Below, one piece after another: positions 16,764 to 25,636 of a stretch of 64,000 bases of DNA; the stretch's first letter is position 1; each line of letters starts with the position of its first letter. This stretch comes from Planctomycetota bacterium. GTDB lineage: Bacteria > Planctomycetota > UBA1135 > UBA2386. The stretch is from contig BJHM01000003.1 of assembly GCA_014192625.1 (NCBI GenBank), positions 1-64,000 on the forward strand, given 5' to 3'. Below the pieces are notes generated by a model that saw nothing but the letters and a program-made list of their open reading frames with translations, was not told where the DNA came from and ran no database searches. Both the position numbers and the translations under genes were made by a program.

Positions 16764-17684
16764 TCAGAGAATGCGTTTGCCGAACGCGCTGAGAATCACG
16801 TCGACAGCGACCTCACCACTCTGATTCTTCACGTCGAGGATCGGATTTAACTCGGTGATTTCCATGCTCGTCATGCGATTGCTGTCAGCCACCATCTCCA
16901 TCAAAAGGTTGGCTTCACGCCAATTGATACCACCCTTCACTGGCGTTCCGGTGCCAGGCACAAAACGCGGATCCATGCCATCCAGATCGAACGAAACGTG
17001 GAAGCCCGCGGTCCCAGCCGTGGCAAAGGCAATCGCTTCCTGCGCCACCGCGCGCATCCCGCGCTCATCGACATCGCGCATCGTGTAAGCATGGATGCCA
17101 GAGTCGCGCACCACGGCACGCTCATGCGCATCGAGGTCACGAATGCCAATCAAGCAGACGTTTTCCTTCTGCACCTTTGGCGAAAAACCTCCCATCTGAA
17201 CGAGACGTGGGTGACCTTGGCCAAGCACGGTTGCCAGCGGCATTCCATGGATGTTGCCCGTCGGCGAAATCTCCGGCGTGTTCATGTCCGCGTGTGCATC
17301 GATCCAGATCAAGCCAATCGTCTGCTGCTGATTGCGGTAGTGCTCGACCACGCCGGCGATCGTGCCGATGGCAATGCTATGGTCGCCACCCATCACCAGC
17401 GGGATCTCGCCGAGTTCTAGCGCACGACGAACGCGCAACCGAAGGCGGTTGCAGACGTGATAGATCGCATCCACGTAACGAGCGTTGGCCGGTCCAGGAT
17501 CACGACTCTCGGGTGCAGGCACGCCAACATCACCATCGTCAATGACGGTGAAACCAATCTGCTGCAGGCCCTGCGTAACGCCTGCGATGCGGATCGCCGA
17601 AGGCCCCATATCTACACCTCTGCGACCAGCGCCTAGGTCCATCGGGACGCCGACGAGTCGGATAGTCTTACTTTGCATCTCCAT
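16764..17684 (-). CDS. rocF: Arginase
   Basis: Mn2+-dependent hydrolysis of arginine to ornithine and urea. Metal ligands are clear: His in GGDHS (about residue 102), DAHAD at ~129-133, and the SFDLDGMDP motif near residue 230. The N-terminal VGVPMDLGAGRRGVDMGP segment is typical of arginases rather than agmatinases, and 306 residues is the usual arginase length. The ATG at 17684 lies 2 bp after the stop of the upstream SAM hydrolase gene (transcribed leftward), so the two are probably one operon. The combination has no obvious shared pathway. Confidence 0.92.
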   Translation of the reverse strand: MEMQSKTIRLVGVPMDLGAGRRGVDMGPSAIRIAGVTQGLQQIGFTVIDDGDVGVPAPESRDPGPANARYVDAIYHVCNRLRLRVRRALELGEIPLVMGGDHSIAIGTIAGVVEHYRNQQQTIGLIWIDAHADMNTPEISPTGNIHGMPLATVLGQGHPRLVQMGGFSPKVQKENVCLIGIRDLDAHERAVVRDSGIHAYTMRDVDERGMRAVAQEAIAFATAGTAGFHVSFDLDGMDPRFVPGTGTPVKGGINWREANLLMEMVADSNRMTSMEITELNPILDVKNQSGEVAVDVILSAFGKRIL

Positions 17685-17686
17685 GA

Positions 17687-18451
17687 TCAGGTCTCCAGCG
17701 TGACCTCGGCGCCGCAGCCAAGGCCGAGTGTGTTTGCCGCACTGCCTTGGTATTCGGCAATCTCCAATAGATCGTATGAGTTGATCAAGGCCAGCAGGCT
17801 GCCTTTTGCTACTTCCCCATAGGTGCCGCGGATCGGCATGGATCGACCTGCAATCTGGACACTTCGCACCCGTGCGATAGCACTGGCCGGCACGTTGGTG
17901 ACGAGGTTGCCATAGGCATCGACAAAGACGACGCGCGGCGAACCGCTATCGAGCAACGGCAACACGACCGGATCCTCCACGCGAGGACCTACCGAGGTGA
18001 AGCCAACACGACCGGCGGCCAGGTTGCCAGCCAATGGCGCAAGCACATCGCGACCATGAAAGGTGCGCGACGTAAAGCAAAACCCAAGATGGATGAGATC
18101 GACTTGGCGTAGTTCGCCGGTGCCTGGCAGCGCCCAGACCTCGCCCAGCAGTCCATTGTCAGGCGCGATCCAATACATGCCATGACGCACGCCACACAGG
18201 ATCCGTCGCGTGGTGAAGACCCCCGGATCAACCACCGCGAGAACTATCGAGCCCGTTGGAAACCGATCGATTGCCGAGCGCAACAGGAACGCACCAACCG
18301 CAACGTCCTGCGGCGGGACATCGTGCGTGAGATCCACCAGCGTTGCGCTTGGTTGATTCTTCAAGACCATGCCCTTCATCAGACCGACGTAAGGATCACG
18401 GGTCCCAAAGTCGGTCAACAAGACGACGATTCCGGACGGGCGCGGAGACAT
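17687..18451 (-). CDS. SAM hydrolase (adenosine-forming), DUF62 family
   Basis: Members of this fluorinase-related family use activated water to split S-adenosylmethionine into adenosine and methionine. Diagnostic stretches are present: VVLLTDFGTRDPYVG at the N-terminus (SAM ribose-binding Asp), VVDPGVFTTRR, APDNGLLGEV, and FHGRDVLAPLAG with the family's catalytic Arg-Asp-His neighbourhood. Two domains fit: ~1-165 with the active site and ~170-254 as a beta-rich C-terminal domain. Length 254 is normal. The 23-residue loop that marks true fluorinases is not visible. It is the first gene of the putative operon with arginase. Confidence 0.87.
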   Translation of the reverse strand: MSPRPSGIVVLLTDFGTRDPYVGLMKGMVLKNQPSATLVDLTHDVPPQDVAVGAFLLRSAIDRFPTGSIVLAVVDPGVFTTRRILCGVRHGMYWIAPDNGLLGEVWALPGTGELRQVDLIHLGFCFTSRTFHGRDVLAPLAGNLAAGRVGFTSVGPRVEDPVVLPLLDSGSPRVVFVDAYGNLVTNVPASAIARVRSVQIAGRSMPIRGTYGEVAKGSLLALINSYDLLEIAEYQGSAANTLGLGCGAEVTLET

Positions 18452-18527
18452 TTAACAGGCTAGCGAACACGATCGAAGGGCGGAAGGCAACCAAGCACAG
18501 CGACGATGCTCATTCACCTTTTCCAGA

Positions 18528-20243
18528 GTGCCTTTCACCTGTTATCCTAACATCGTGCTTTGCGCCCATTTTGCAGCACTATTGATTGTCACTTGCTTGC
18601 CGTGCCAAGCGTTGCCGACCACTGCGTCCGTGACCGAACCTGGTCGCGGTCTGACCCGGCCGCTCGACATCGTGCTCAATAGCGGCGGCACCGAGGCTAT
18701 CGAACGCACACTGCTGATCGTGCTCGATGCTTCGCCGGAGTTGAGTAAAGCGAACTTTGCCGACCTGCTCGAACAGGCCATATTGCGTAGTGAAAAGTCC
18801 CTCTTACGCACCCGCATCGGCATCGGTGTGATTGGCCAGAAAGGCTGCATCGTGCTGCCACCGACCAGCAACCTGACGAAGGTCGTCGACGAAGTGCGCG
18901 CCCGCTTGCAGAAGCCCGGAGAGGAGTTTCAAAACGTCTACGCCGACCTGCGCGCAGTGGCCCACGCGCTAAGCAACACAAGTGGTGAACGATCGGTCCT
19001 GCTAGTGTCGCTGCAGAATGGCGATGTTGAAGACGATGTCGATCAGGTAGCGCAGCTGCTCGCCAAGGCCAATATAAAAGTGAGCGTGCTCACCAGAGAA
19101 GCCATGCTCGCAGACAGCTACTGGTCATCACACGAAAGTCAGGAAACGCCGCGCGGCACCACCTTGACCGGCAGCGATGGATCGGTGATTGACCTGCCGT
19201 GGGGATTCACATTTCAGACTGGCTCCGCCAATGAAATCACCCCAGCGGCGTTCCCGATGTGGGGCCTCGCCCGCATCGCCGCAGCCACCTCTGGGCGCGC
19301 ATTCATCTACTCAGCACCATCTCAGTCAAACCATCAGTGTGGCAATGGTTCAGAATGCCTGTTCTGCAACGACGACCATCTGCCACCAGACTCAAGCTGG
19401 TCCGAAAGTTTGGTGGCGCAACTAGGCCCGCTCGCGGCATCCCGCTCAGAAACGCTCTCCGCACTTGGCCGCGATCCGTTTTTTCGCGCACTCAACGTTG
19501 CATGGCGCGATGCCGCTGATGAAGGGCTCGTGCACAAAAATCCAGCCATTCGACTGACTGGCACTGCCGCTGCCGTCGACCGGACGCGAGATGGCCGCAC
19601 GCTCGACCTATTCAGTGCGACTAACTTTCTGCGCAAGGCAAGGCGCGCGGACGAAGCCGCCGCAAAAGCACTATCGATCGGCAATGCGTTACAAAGCGAA
19701 CTTGCGCGACTGGGTGACACTGCAAGTATCCCGCGCACCGAGGCAGCGGCCCGCTACATGAGCGTTCTGCTGCAACTCACACGGGTCAATATGCTGTTGT
19801 ATTCTGCTTGGTGCCGCGAGTTCGCACTGCAGAACTTTGGCAAGGATTCGCCGGACATGCTGCCACCGGAGGTTGCGACAAACAACGGCGAGCAACGTCC
19901 AGAAGGCATCGGCTACAGCAACATGTGCCTTTGCCACGGCGTTCGTCCGTATTTGGAAATCGAGCTGCCAGGTGGGAAAGCCCTGCGGCTCGAACTTGAA
20001 AAACTGGACGTAATGTTCACGGCCTTCATGGCGCGCTACGGCAAAAGCCAGTTCGGCACAGCCCTGAAAAACAACGGCATCGCGCGATTCTGGGTCGGCT
20101 ATGAAGGCGCCTATGTAAAGCAGCCGCGCAAACGCGGAAAGAGCACGACCGAAATGCCAGCGACTGTTACGCCGAGCCGACCGACCCGCGCAAATCCTAG
20201 TGGCGCTAACGGCACGTCTGGCCCGACAACCGGCGGCCGCTGA
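18528..20243 (+). CDS. Secreted VWA-like domain protein
   Basis: The start is followed by a signal-like hydrophobic segment with a cleavage-like CQA-LP site near residue 28. The next ~180 residues resemble a von Willebrand factor A fold: a first strand TLLIVLDASPEL in place of the usual DxSxS MIDAS strand, then helix-strand alternation (IGIGVIGQKGCIVL, SVLLVSLQNGD). The MIDAS residues are only partly kept, so metal binding is doubtful. The C-terminal half is helical and unrecognised, with a Cys-containing GNGSECLFCNDD and a Pro/Thr/Gly-rich tail. The start is GTG at 18528 or GTG at 18555. Its TGA overlaps the ATG of the next HEAT gene (TGATG), so the two are translationally coupled and probably act together in the envelope. 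Confidence 0.7.
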   Translation: MPFTCYPNIVLCAHFAALLIVTCLPCQALPTTASVTEPGRGLTRPLDIVLNSGGTEAIERTLLIVLDASPELSKANFADLLEQAILRSEKSLLRTRIGIGVIGQKGCIVLPPTSNLTKVVDEVRARLQKPGEEFQNVYADLRAVAHALSNTSGERSVLLVSLQNGDVEDDVDQVAQLLAKANIKVSVLTREAMLADSYWSSHESQETPRGTTLTGSDGSVIDLPWGFTFQTGSANEITPAAFPMWGLARIAAATSGRAFIYSAPSQSNHQCGNGSECLFCNDDHLPPDSSWSESLVAQLGPLAASRSETLSALGRDPFFRALNVAWRDAADEGLVHKNPAIRLTGTAAAVDRTRDGRTLDLFSATNFLRKARRADEAAAKALSIGNALQSELARLGDTASIPRTEAAARYMSVLLQLTRVNMLLYSAWCREFALQNFGKDSPDMLPPEVATNNGEQRPEGIGYSNMCLCHGVRPYLEIELPGGKALRLELEKLDVMFTAFMARYGKSQFGTALKNNGIARFWVGYEGAYVKQPRKRGKSTTEMPATVTPSRPTRANPSGANGTSGPTTGGR

Positions 20244-21580
20244 TGCGCGTTACGACGGCGGCTTTGTGCAAACCACTGCGGCAAGGCGCAAAGCTGCTAT
20301 GCACCATCCTGCTCTGCACCCTGCTGACGGCCCAGTCCGCAGCGGTGGCCTTGGTTGAACAGCTCGGCTCAGCTGACAATAACACTCGCACAGAAGCGTT
20401 TCAGGCATTGCAAAAACTTCGCTCGCCGGAAGTCGCCGAGCTCCTCACCCTAAAACTCGCTGGCATGAATGCCGCGAGTCAGCAACTGGGGTTTCTGCTG
20501 ATGGAGCAGCAATCAATGGACATTGCCCGCGGCCAATGGCTCAGCATGGTCGCGGCTGATTCGCCGGTGCTGCGCGCGGCAGCAGCAGCTCACCTCTGGC
20601 GCCTGCAAGACCATTCGCATGCAACAACGTTGGCAACCGCGCTGCTAAAAATCCCGCCCCAGGCGGTCTTGATGCTGCTGAACTTCGTCTGGGGCATCGA
20701 TGACCCGCAAGTGCTTGCCGCCCTGCGTAGGTTCGTGGCAAGGGGCCAACCATCCTTCGTTGTGAAGAATGCCCTGCAGCACCTGATCCAGGTTGAGAAC
20801 CCGCGCAACGAAGCAACGGTGCTGGCTGCCAACTTGTTGCTCGACACAGAAGACATTGGTCTGCGCGTGATCGCACTCGCCAGCTTGATCGCCATGGGCG
20901 AAACGCAGCAAAGCATGGCGCTAGCAGAGATCCTGATTGCGAAGCCAGAGCAAACCGAACAGGTGATCCCGCTGCTATTGAAAGCAGCGAAGCTAGAGCC
21001 AGTTTTGGTTGACGCTCTCATCCAGCGACTGAAAGATGCGCCGAACAATTTTCAAGTCACCCAGATCGCATCCCTGCTGCAAATACACGCAAGCGAGAAG
21101 ACGGTAGCGGTGCTGTTCAAATTGTTCGATCAAGAGGATCCGAAGATCCAGAGTGCTGCGTTATCGGCGCTGACCAATATCCCATCGGCACTCGATAAAA
21201 AACGCCTCAAGCTGATGCTGACATCCACTGATGCAAGTCAGCAACTCATCGCAGCCAAAATGTTGCGTCGCATGGACGACACTTCGGGCCTGCCATATGT
21301 GCTAGATCTGCTGACTAAAAACGTGAGCCGCAAAACTGAGGCGACGAAGGTACTCGCAGAGTTTCGCAGTCGTCAAGTCGGCTTGCCGTTGATCAACCTG
21401 CTCGACGATCCCGAACAACCAGTCCGCGAGGCGGCATGGAATGGCCTTCAGAACCTGATGCGCGACCTATTCCCCTACCGGCAGTTCGATTTTGCAAAAG
21501 CCGGATACGAGCCCAACAGCAACGCGCGCGGACAAGGCATTGCCATGCTGCGCGCCTGGTGGGAAGCCGCGCTAAAGTGA
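20243..21580 (+). CDS. Secreted HEAT-repeat protein coupled to the VWA-like gene
   Basis: An N-terminal signal peptide (hydrophobic LLCTILLCTLLTAQSAA, ~residues 18-34) leads into about 400 residues of HEAT-like helical repeats, e.g. NTRTEAFQALQKLRSPEV, KIQSAALSALTNIP and PVREAAWNGLQNL. It ends with a short segment containing LMRDLFPYRQFDF. No catalytic motif is seen. The ATG overlaps the preceding stop, so expression is coupled to the VWA-like protein. HEAT plus VWA also occur fused in one chain at 25637-27199, which supports a physical or functional pairing of these two products. Confidence 0.75.
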   Translation: MRVTTAALCKPLRQGAKLLCTILLCTLLTAQSAAVALVEQLGSADNNTRTEAFQALQKLRSPEVAELLTLKLAGMNAASQQLGFLLMEQQSMDIARGQWLSMVAADSPVLRAAAAAHLWRLQDHSHATTLATALLKIPPQAVLMLLNFVWGIDDPQVLAALRRFVARGQPSFVVKNALQHLIQVENPRNEATVLAANLLLDTEDIGLRVIALASLIAMGETQQSMALAEILIAKPEQTEQVIPLLLKAAKLEPVLVDALIQRLKDAPNNFQVTQIASLLQIHASEKTVAVLFKLFDQEDPKIQSAALSALTNIPSALDKKRLKLMLTSTDASQQLIAAKMLRRMDDTSGLPYVLDLLTKNVSRKTEATKVLAEFRSRQVGLPLINLLDDPEQPVREAAWNGLQNLMRDLFPYRQFDFAKAGYEPNSNARGQGIAMLRAWWEAALK

Positions 21581-21673
21581 GGGACAACAGGCTTTGCCGC
21601 GCCACACTGCAAGCCTGACTGAGTTTTTGAGTCGCGCTGCCAGCGTTGGAGCTGTGACCGCACAGCTACTGCG

Positions 21674-23011
21674 TCAGTGATCTGCTGGTTCGCCCAGAAT
21701 CGCAAACAGTTCGTCACGCTTTTGCTCCATGAGCTTTTGCGTGTCCGCCTCAAGACACATCCGCAGAAACGGCTCGGTATTGCTCGGGCGAACGTTCACC
21801 CACCAAGTCGGGTAAGTCACCGTCACGCCATCGAGAAAATCGATTTTGCCATCCGAGTACTTCGCTCTCACCTGCTGCATCAGCTTGTCCTTGTCGGCAA
21901 CCTTGAAGTTGACCTCGCCGGTGCCGAAATACTTGCGCAGCGGATCCGCCGCCTGTTTGAGCGAGCGACCTTCGAAGCTGAGCTGGTTCAACACCATGAT
22001 CGCTGCAAGCACGCCACAGTCGGTGTAGTAGTTCTCGGCAAAGTAGAAGTGCCCCGACAGCTCGCCGCCACCAATGCAATCTTCTCTGCGCATCGTCTCC
22101 TTCATGAAGGAGTGGCCAACGCGCTCACGCACCGGCCGGCCGCCGAGCTTCAAGATCTCCTCGGCCAAGACTCTGCTGCTGCGAAGATCGTAGATGATGC
22201 CTTTGCCAGGGTGCCGCTTCAGCATGCCGCGAGCGAGCATCACGGTGATCAGATCGGCGTGCACCGTTCGACCATCTTCGTCGACGAATGCGCAGCGATC
22301 CGCATCGCCATCAAACGCGAGTCCTAGCGCTGCCTTGTGCTGCTTCACAGCGGCGCGCAAGTCGTCGAGGTTCGATTCCTTGAGCGGATTGGCCTCATGA
22401 TTTGGAAACGTGCCGTCCAACTGCTCATAGAGCGAGACCACTTTGAGGCCTTTGATCTTGGCAAAGATCGCGGGCGCTTCATTGGCGCCCATGCCGTTTG
22501 CGTAGTCGACGACAATCGTCATCGGCTTGATGCCATGCGCAAAGTTGGCGATGTGATCGACAAACTCACGCATCACATCAACCTGATCTCGCTTACCTGC
22601 GCGCGCAGCCAACGGCTGATCGGACGACAGCGCCATGCGCTCGATGTCCTTGATACCAGTCTCGCCGCTCATCGGCCGCGCCTCCTGCCGGCACAGTTTG
22701 AAGCCAATGTATTGCTTTGGATTGTGCGAAGCCGTCACGACGAGGCCGCCATCGCACGGGATTTTGCCGATCGCGTAGTAGGTCATCGGCGTTGAGGCGA
22801 GGCCAATGTCCACCACATCGCAACCCTGGCTCAGAATGCCATCGATGACGGCGTCTTGGACCGACGGCGCCATCGTCCGCATGTCGCGGCCAACTACCAG
22901 TCGCTTCGCATTCAAGAACTTGACCATCGCCGCACCAATCTTGCGCGCCATGCGTTCGTCAATCTGGTCTGGATAGGTGCCGCGGATGTCGTAGGCCTTA
23001 AAGATGCTCAC
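21674..23011 (-). CDS. Phosphomannomutase/phosphoglucomutase
   Basis: Interconverts hexose 6-phosphate and 1-phosphate, supplying sugar nucleotides for polysaccharide or LPS. Four alpha-D-phosphohexomutase domains are recognisable. Domain 1 has the phosphoserine loop TASHNP near residue 95, domain 2 the metal loop DGDADR, domain 3 the sugar-binding loop GGELSGH, and domain 4 the phosphate-binding RPSNTEP. A GTG at about 23011 begins VSIFKAYDIRG, the conserved N-terminus of AlgC/ManB enzymes; the frame extends about 15 codons upstream without conserved sequence. The length of ~445 residues is typical. The pattern favours PMM/PGM (AlgC type) over GlmM. The threonine aldolase stop lies about 20 bp upstream, so they may be co-transcribed. 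Confidence 0.92.
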   Translation of the reverse strand: MSIFKAYDIRGTYPDQIDERMARKIGAAMVKFLNAKRLVVGRDMRTMAPSVQDAVIDGILSQGCDVVDIGLASTPMTYYAIGKIPCDGGLVVTASHNPKQYIGFKLCRQEARPMSGETGIKDIERMALSSDQPLAARAGKRDQVDVMREFVDHIANFAHGIKPMTIVVDYANGMGANEAPAIFAKIKGLKVVSLYEQLDGTFPNHEANPLKESNLDDLRAAVKQHKAALGLAFDGDADRCAFVDEDGRTVHADLITVMLARGMLKRHPGKGIIYDLRSSRVLAEEILKLGGRPVRERVGHSFMKETMRREDCIGGGELSGHFYFAENYYTDCGVLAAIMVLNQLSFEGRSLKQAADPLRKYFGTGEVNFKVADKDKLMQQVRAKYSDGKIDFLDGVTVTYPTWWVNVRPSNTEPFLRMCLEADTQKLMEQKRDELFAILGEPADH

Positions 23012-23033
23012 GCGTAGGTTCCTTGAAAGAGTT

Positions 23034-24077
23034 CTAGAGGTTGGCCGCGCGAGCACAGAACTCTGCGGCGGCTTTTAGACATGCGCGCACCGCGAGATCA
23101 GACACATCGCGGTGAGTTACGAATCGCACTCGGTTTGGACCAGCCTCAGCAGCTAGCACCGCACCATCGCGCAAAAATGCGAGCAGACTTTTAGGTTCGA
23201 TGCCCACCAAGTCCACCATCACGATGTTGGTATCGACCAACTCGGGCATCACACGAAAGCCCGGCAGCACTGCCAATCCCGTGGCAAGCTCCCTGGCGCG
23301 ACGGTGATCATCCGCCAATAGCAACGGCCCTTCGCGCAGCGCGATTAGGCCAGCCGCCGCGAGGATCCCCGCTTGACGCATGCCACCGCCGAACGCCTTG
23401 CGAGCGCGCCGCGCTTCCGCAAGAAATGGCGCGGGACCAGCGAGCAGCGAACCAACCGGCGCCCCAAGCCCCTTACTGAGGCACAGCGTCGTGGTGTCAA
23501 CCGCGGCAACGAGGTCGCGCATCTTGCAACCGAGTGCCACCGCCGCATTGGCGAGTCGCGCACCATCCACGTGCACTAAAAGCCCAAGCTTGTGCGCAGC
23601 ATCGGCCAGCTCACACATAAGCTCCACACTTGCGATACGGCCGCCGGCTAGGTTGTGGGTGTTTTCTAGCACCAGCAATCGCGATCGAGGGAAGTGCACA
23701 TTGTCGACCCGCACTGCGCCGAAGATTTGTGCCGCAGTAGGGAAGCCGTCTTTGCAGTCGAGCAACCGCACCTGCGTGCCCGACAGCCGCGCAATCGAAC
23801 CGCCCTCGTAGTAATAAACATGACTGCGTTGCTCGCAGATTAATTCGTCGCCAGGCCGGCAGTGCACGTGAATCGCTATCTGATTGGCCATCGTCCCGGA
23901 TGGCGTGAACACCGCCACCTCCTTGCCGAGCTCGGCAGCGCCGGCTTCCTCCAGTGCGCGCACCGTGGGGTCCTCGCCCCAAACATCATCGCCAACCTCG
24001 GCAGCGGCCATAGCTGCGCGCATCGACGAAGTTGGTCGCGTCATCGTGTCACTGCGGAAGTCGTGCATCATTGGCAT
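23034..24077 (-). CDS. ltaE: Low-specificity L-threonine aldolase
   Basis: PLP-dependent cleavage of threonine (and allo-threonine) to glycine and acetaldehyde. The N-terminus HDFRSDTMTRP is a family hallmark. VGDDVWGEDPTV follows, then the aromatic or His-bearing region RSHVYYYEGG, the PLP Asp in HVDGARLANAAVALG, and the Schiff-base Lys in LCLSKGLGAPVGS at about residue 200. Length 347 fits. The ATG at 24077 is preferred; a longer frame reaches 24176 but has no conserved sequence and would eat into the divergent MFS promoter. Adjacent to, and probably transcribed with, the phosphohexomutase gene. Confidence 0.93.
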   Translation of the reverse strand: MPMMHDFRSDTMTRPTSSMRAAMAAAEVGDDVWGEDPTVRALEEAGAAELGKEVAVFTPSGTMANQIAIHVHCRPGDELICEQRSHVYYYEGGSIARLSGTQVRLLDCKDGFPTAAQIFGAVRVDNVHFPRSRLLVLENTHNLAGGRIASVELMCELADAAHKLGLLVHVDGARLANAAVALGCKMRDLVAAVDTTTLCLSKGLGAPVGSLLAGPAPFLAEARRARKAFGGGMRQAGILAAAGLIALREGPLLLADDHRRARELATGLAVLPGFRVMPELVDTNIVMVDLVGIEPKSLLAFLRDGAVLAAEAGPNRVRFVTHRDVSDLAVRACLKAAAEFCARAANL

Positions 24078-24180
24078 AGCAGCAGGCAAACAATGCCCTT
24101 CCGGGCAGCGAATGCAATTGCGCGCGAAGCTGCTGTGCACGCTGGCTTCGCTGCACAAGAAACGCCAACCTAGCATTATC

Positions 24181-25437
24181 GTGCCCGAGTTCGAACGCCA
24201 GTTGCGCCTACTGCGCGCCTATGCAGTGCTGACGTATCCGTTCGCCTGCGTGCCGTTCCTATTCTTCTTCTTTTCGCAGCAAGGCCTCGACCTCGCCGGC
24301 TACGGCAAGGTGGTCGCGCTCTACTACGTGGTGATGTTTATCGCCGACGTGCCGACCAGCCTGCTGGCTGACAGGCTTGGCCGGCGCGCGATGATGGTGC
24401 TCGGCCCAATGGTGCTCGCACTCGGTTTTGTGGTGCTCTTTTACTGGCGCAACTGCACGGGGTTTTGTGTTGGCGAAGGGCTCATGGGGCTTGGCCATTC
24501 GATCCTGTCGGGACCACCATCGGCGATCCTGTATGACCTGCTGCGCCGAAACGGGCAGCAACATCGCTACCTGCATCACGAGTCCCGCATCCATGCGCTG
24601 CGGTTACTCGGCACCGGCTGCTCCTTCCTGCTCGGCGGCGGCCTTGCCTACGCAATGCGCGATGGCGACTCGTTCGCCTTTGCCGCCACCATTTTGCCCA
24701 CCGCTTTTCTGTGCGTCCTCGCTGGCCTTATCGCCATGCGATTGCGATCCGCACCGCCACCGGCGCTGACAACATTTCGATCGCTGGTCAAAAGTGCCAA
24801 AGAAGATCTGCGCCACCGTGAGGTGCGCTGGCTGCTTGCGTATTGGATCGTGCTGTTCGCACTGCTGCGCTTTCCCTTCCATAACTACCAACCATGCCTT
24901 GTCGAGGCCTCAGCACGCGAGCCCTTGCTGCGGCACCCCCTATTGATCGGCACGCTGTTCGGGTTGCTCAACTTGGTCGCGGCACCACTGAGCAGCAAAG
25001 TGCCCGCACTGGTGCAGCGCTTTGGCCGGCGACCGTTGTTCTGGGGCATGCCAATCTTGCTCGCGATTAGCCTTCTGCTGATGGCGTTAGAAAATGCGCT
25101 CGCAGCGCAATGGCCCGCATTTGGCAGACCCCTTGCGTGGCTCGGCGTAAGCCTGTTCTTCTTGCAACAGGTCCCATTTGGGATGCACTGGGCGCTCGTT
25201 CAAGAATTCGTCAACGACCGCATCGGCCCAGAAGCACGTGCGACCGTGTGGTCGGTACTGTCGCTCGGCGGCCGACTCGCCTACGCGCCGCTCAACGCGT
25301 GGCTATTTTTTCTGCAGCAAAGCCAAGGGCTCACCGCCGTGCTGTTTGGCGCTGGCCTAGGCGGTCTTGCACTGACCATCGCCGTCATGACCGCGCGCCC
25401 ACGCGGACTGTTACGAGGCAGAGGCAGAGTCGCCTAA
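24181..25437 (+). CDS. Major facilitator superfamily transporter
   Basis: Predicted inner-membrane secondary transporter with about 12 helices over 418 residues. The loop between helices 2 and 3 carries an MFS motif A-like sequence, DVPTSLLADRLGRRAMMVLG, and a second RFGRRPLFW loop between helices 8 and 9 marks the internal repeat. Substrate unknown; the family includes many drug and sugar exporters. The GTG at 24181 (VPEFERQLRLLRAYAVLTYP) places a short cytoplasmic tail before helix 1. The frame is open further upstream, but that overlaps the divergent threonine aldolase. Confidence 0.85.
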   Translation: MPEFERQLRLLRAYAVLTYPFACVPFLFFFFSQQGLDLAGYGKVVALYYVVMFIADVPTSLLADRLGRRAMMVLGPMVLALGFVVLFYWRNCTGFCVGEGLMGLGHSILSGPPSAILYDLLRRNGQQHRYLHHESRIHALRLLGTGCSFLLGGGLAYAMRDGDSFAFAATILPTAFLCVLAGLIAMRLRSAPPPALTTFRSLVKSAKEDLRHREVRWLLAYWIVLFALLRFPFHNYQPCLVEASAREPLLRHPLLIGTLFGLLNLVAAPLSSKVPALVQRFGRRPLFWGMPILLAISLLLMALENALAAQWPAFGRPLAWLGVSLFFLQQVPFGMHWALVQEFVNDRIGPEARATVWSVLSLGGRLAYAPLNAWLFFLQQSQGLTAVLFGAGLGGLALTIAVMTARPRGLLRGRGRVA

Positions 25438-25636
25438 CCGCCACCGCGAGCAAAGCATTGGCCTTGCTACCAAAGGCCGCGCGGTCCTTGTTGCCAAGCA
25501 AGCTTCGCAACAGCAATGCAGCACCAAAGGAGCACTACGACCGCCAACCACTGCAGGCGACAAAAGCGCGCAGAGAAAACTTGGCGAATCGCGATGGGAC
25601 CGCCGCACACGGATCGCACGGCCATGACCGCGAGAT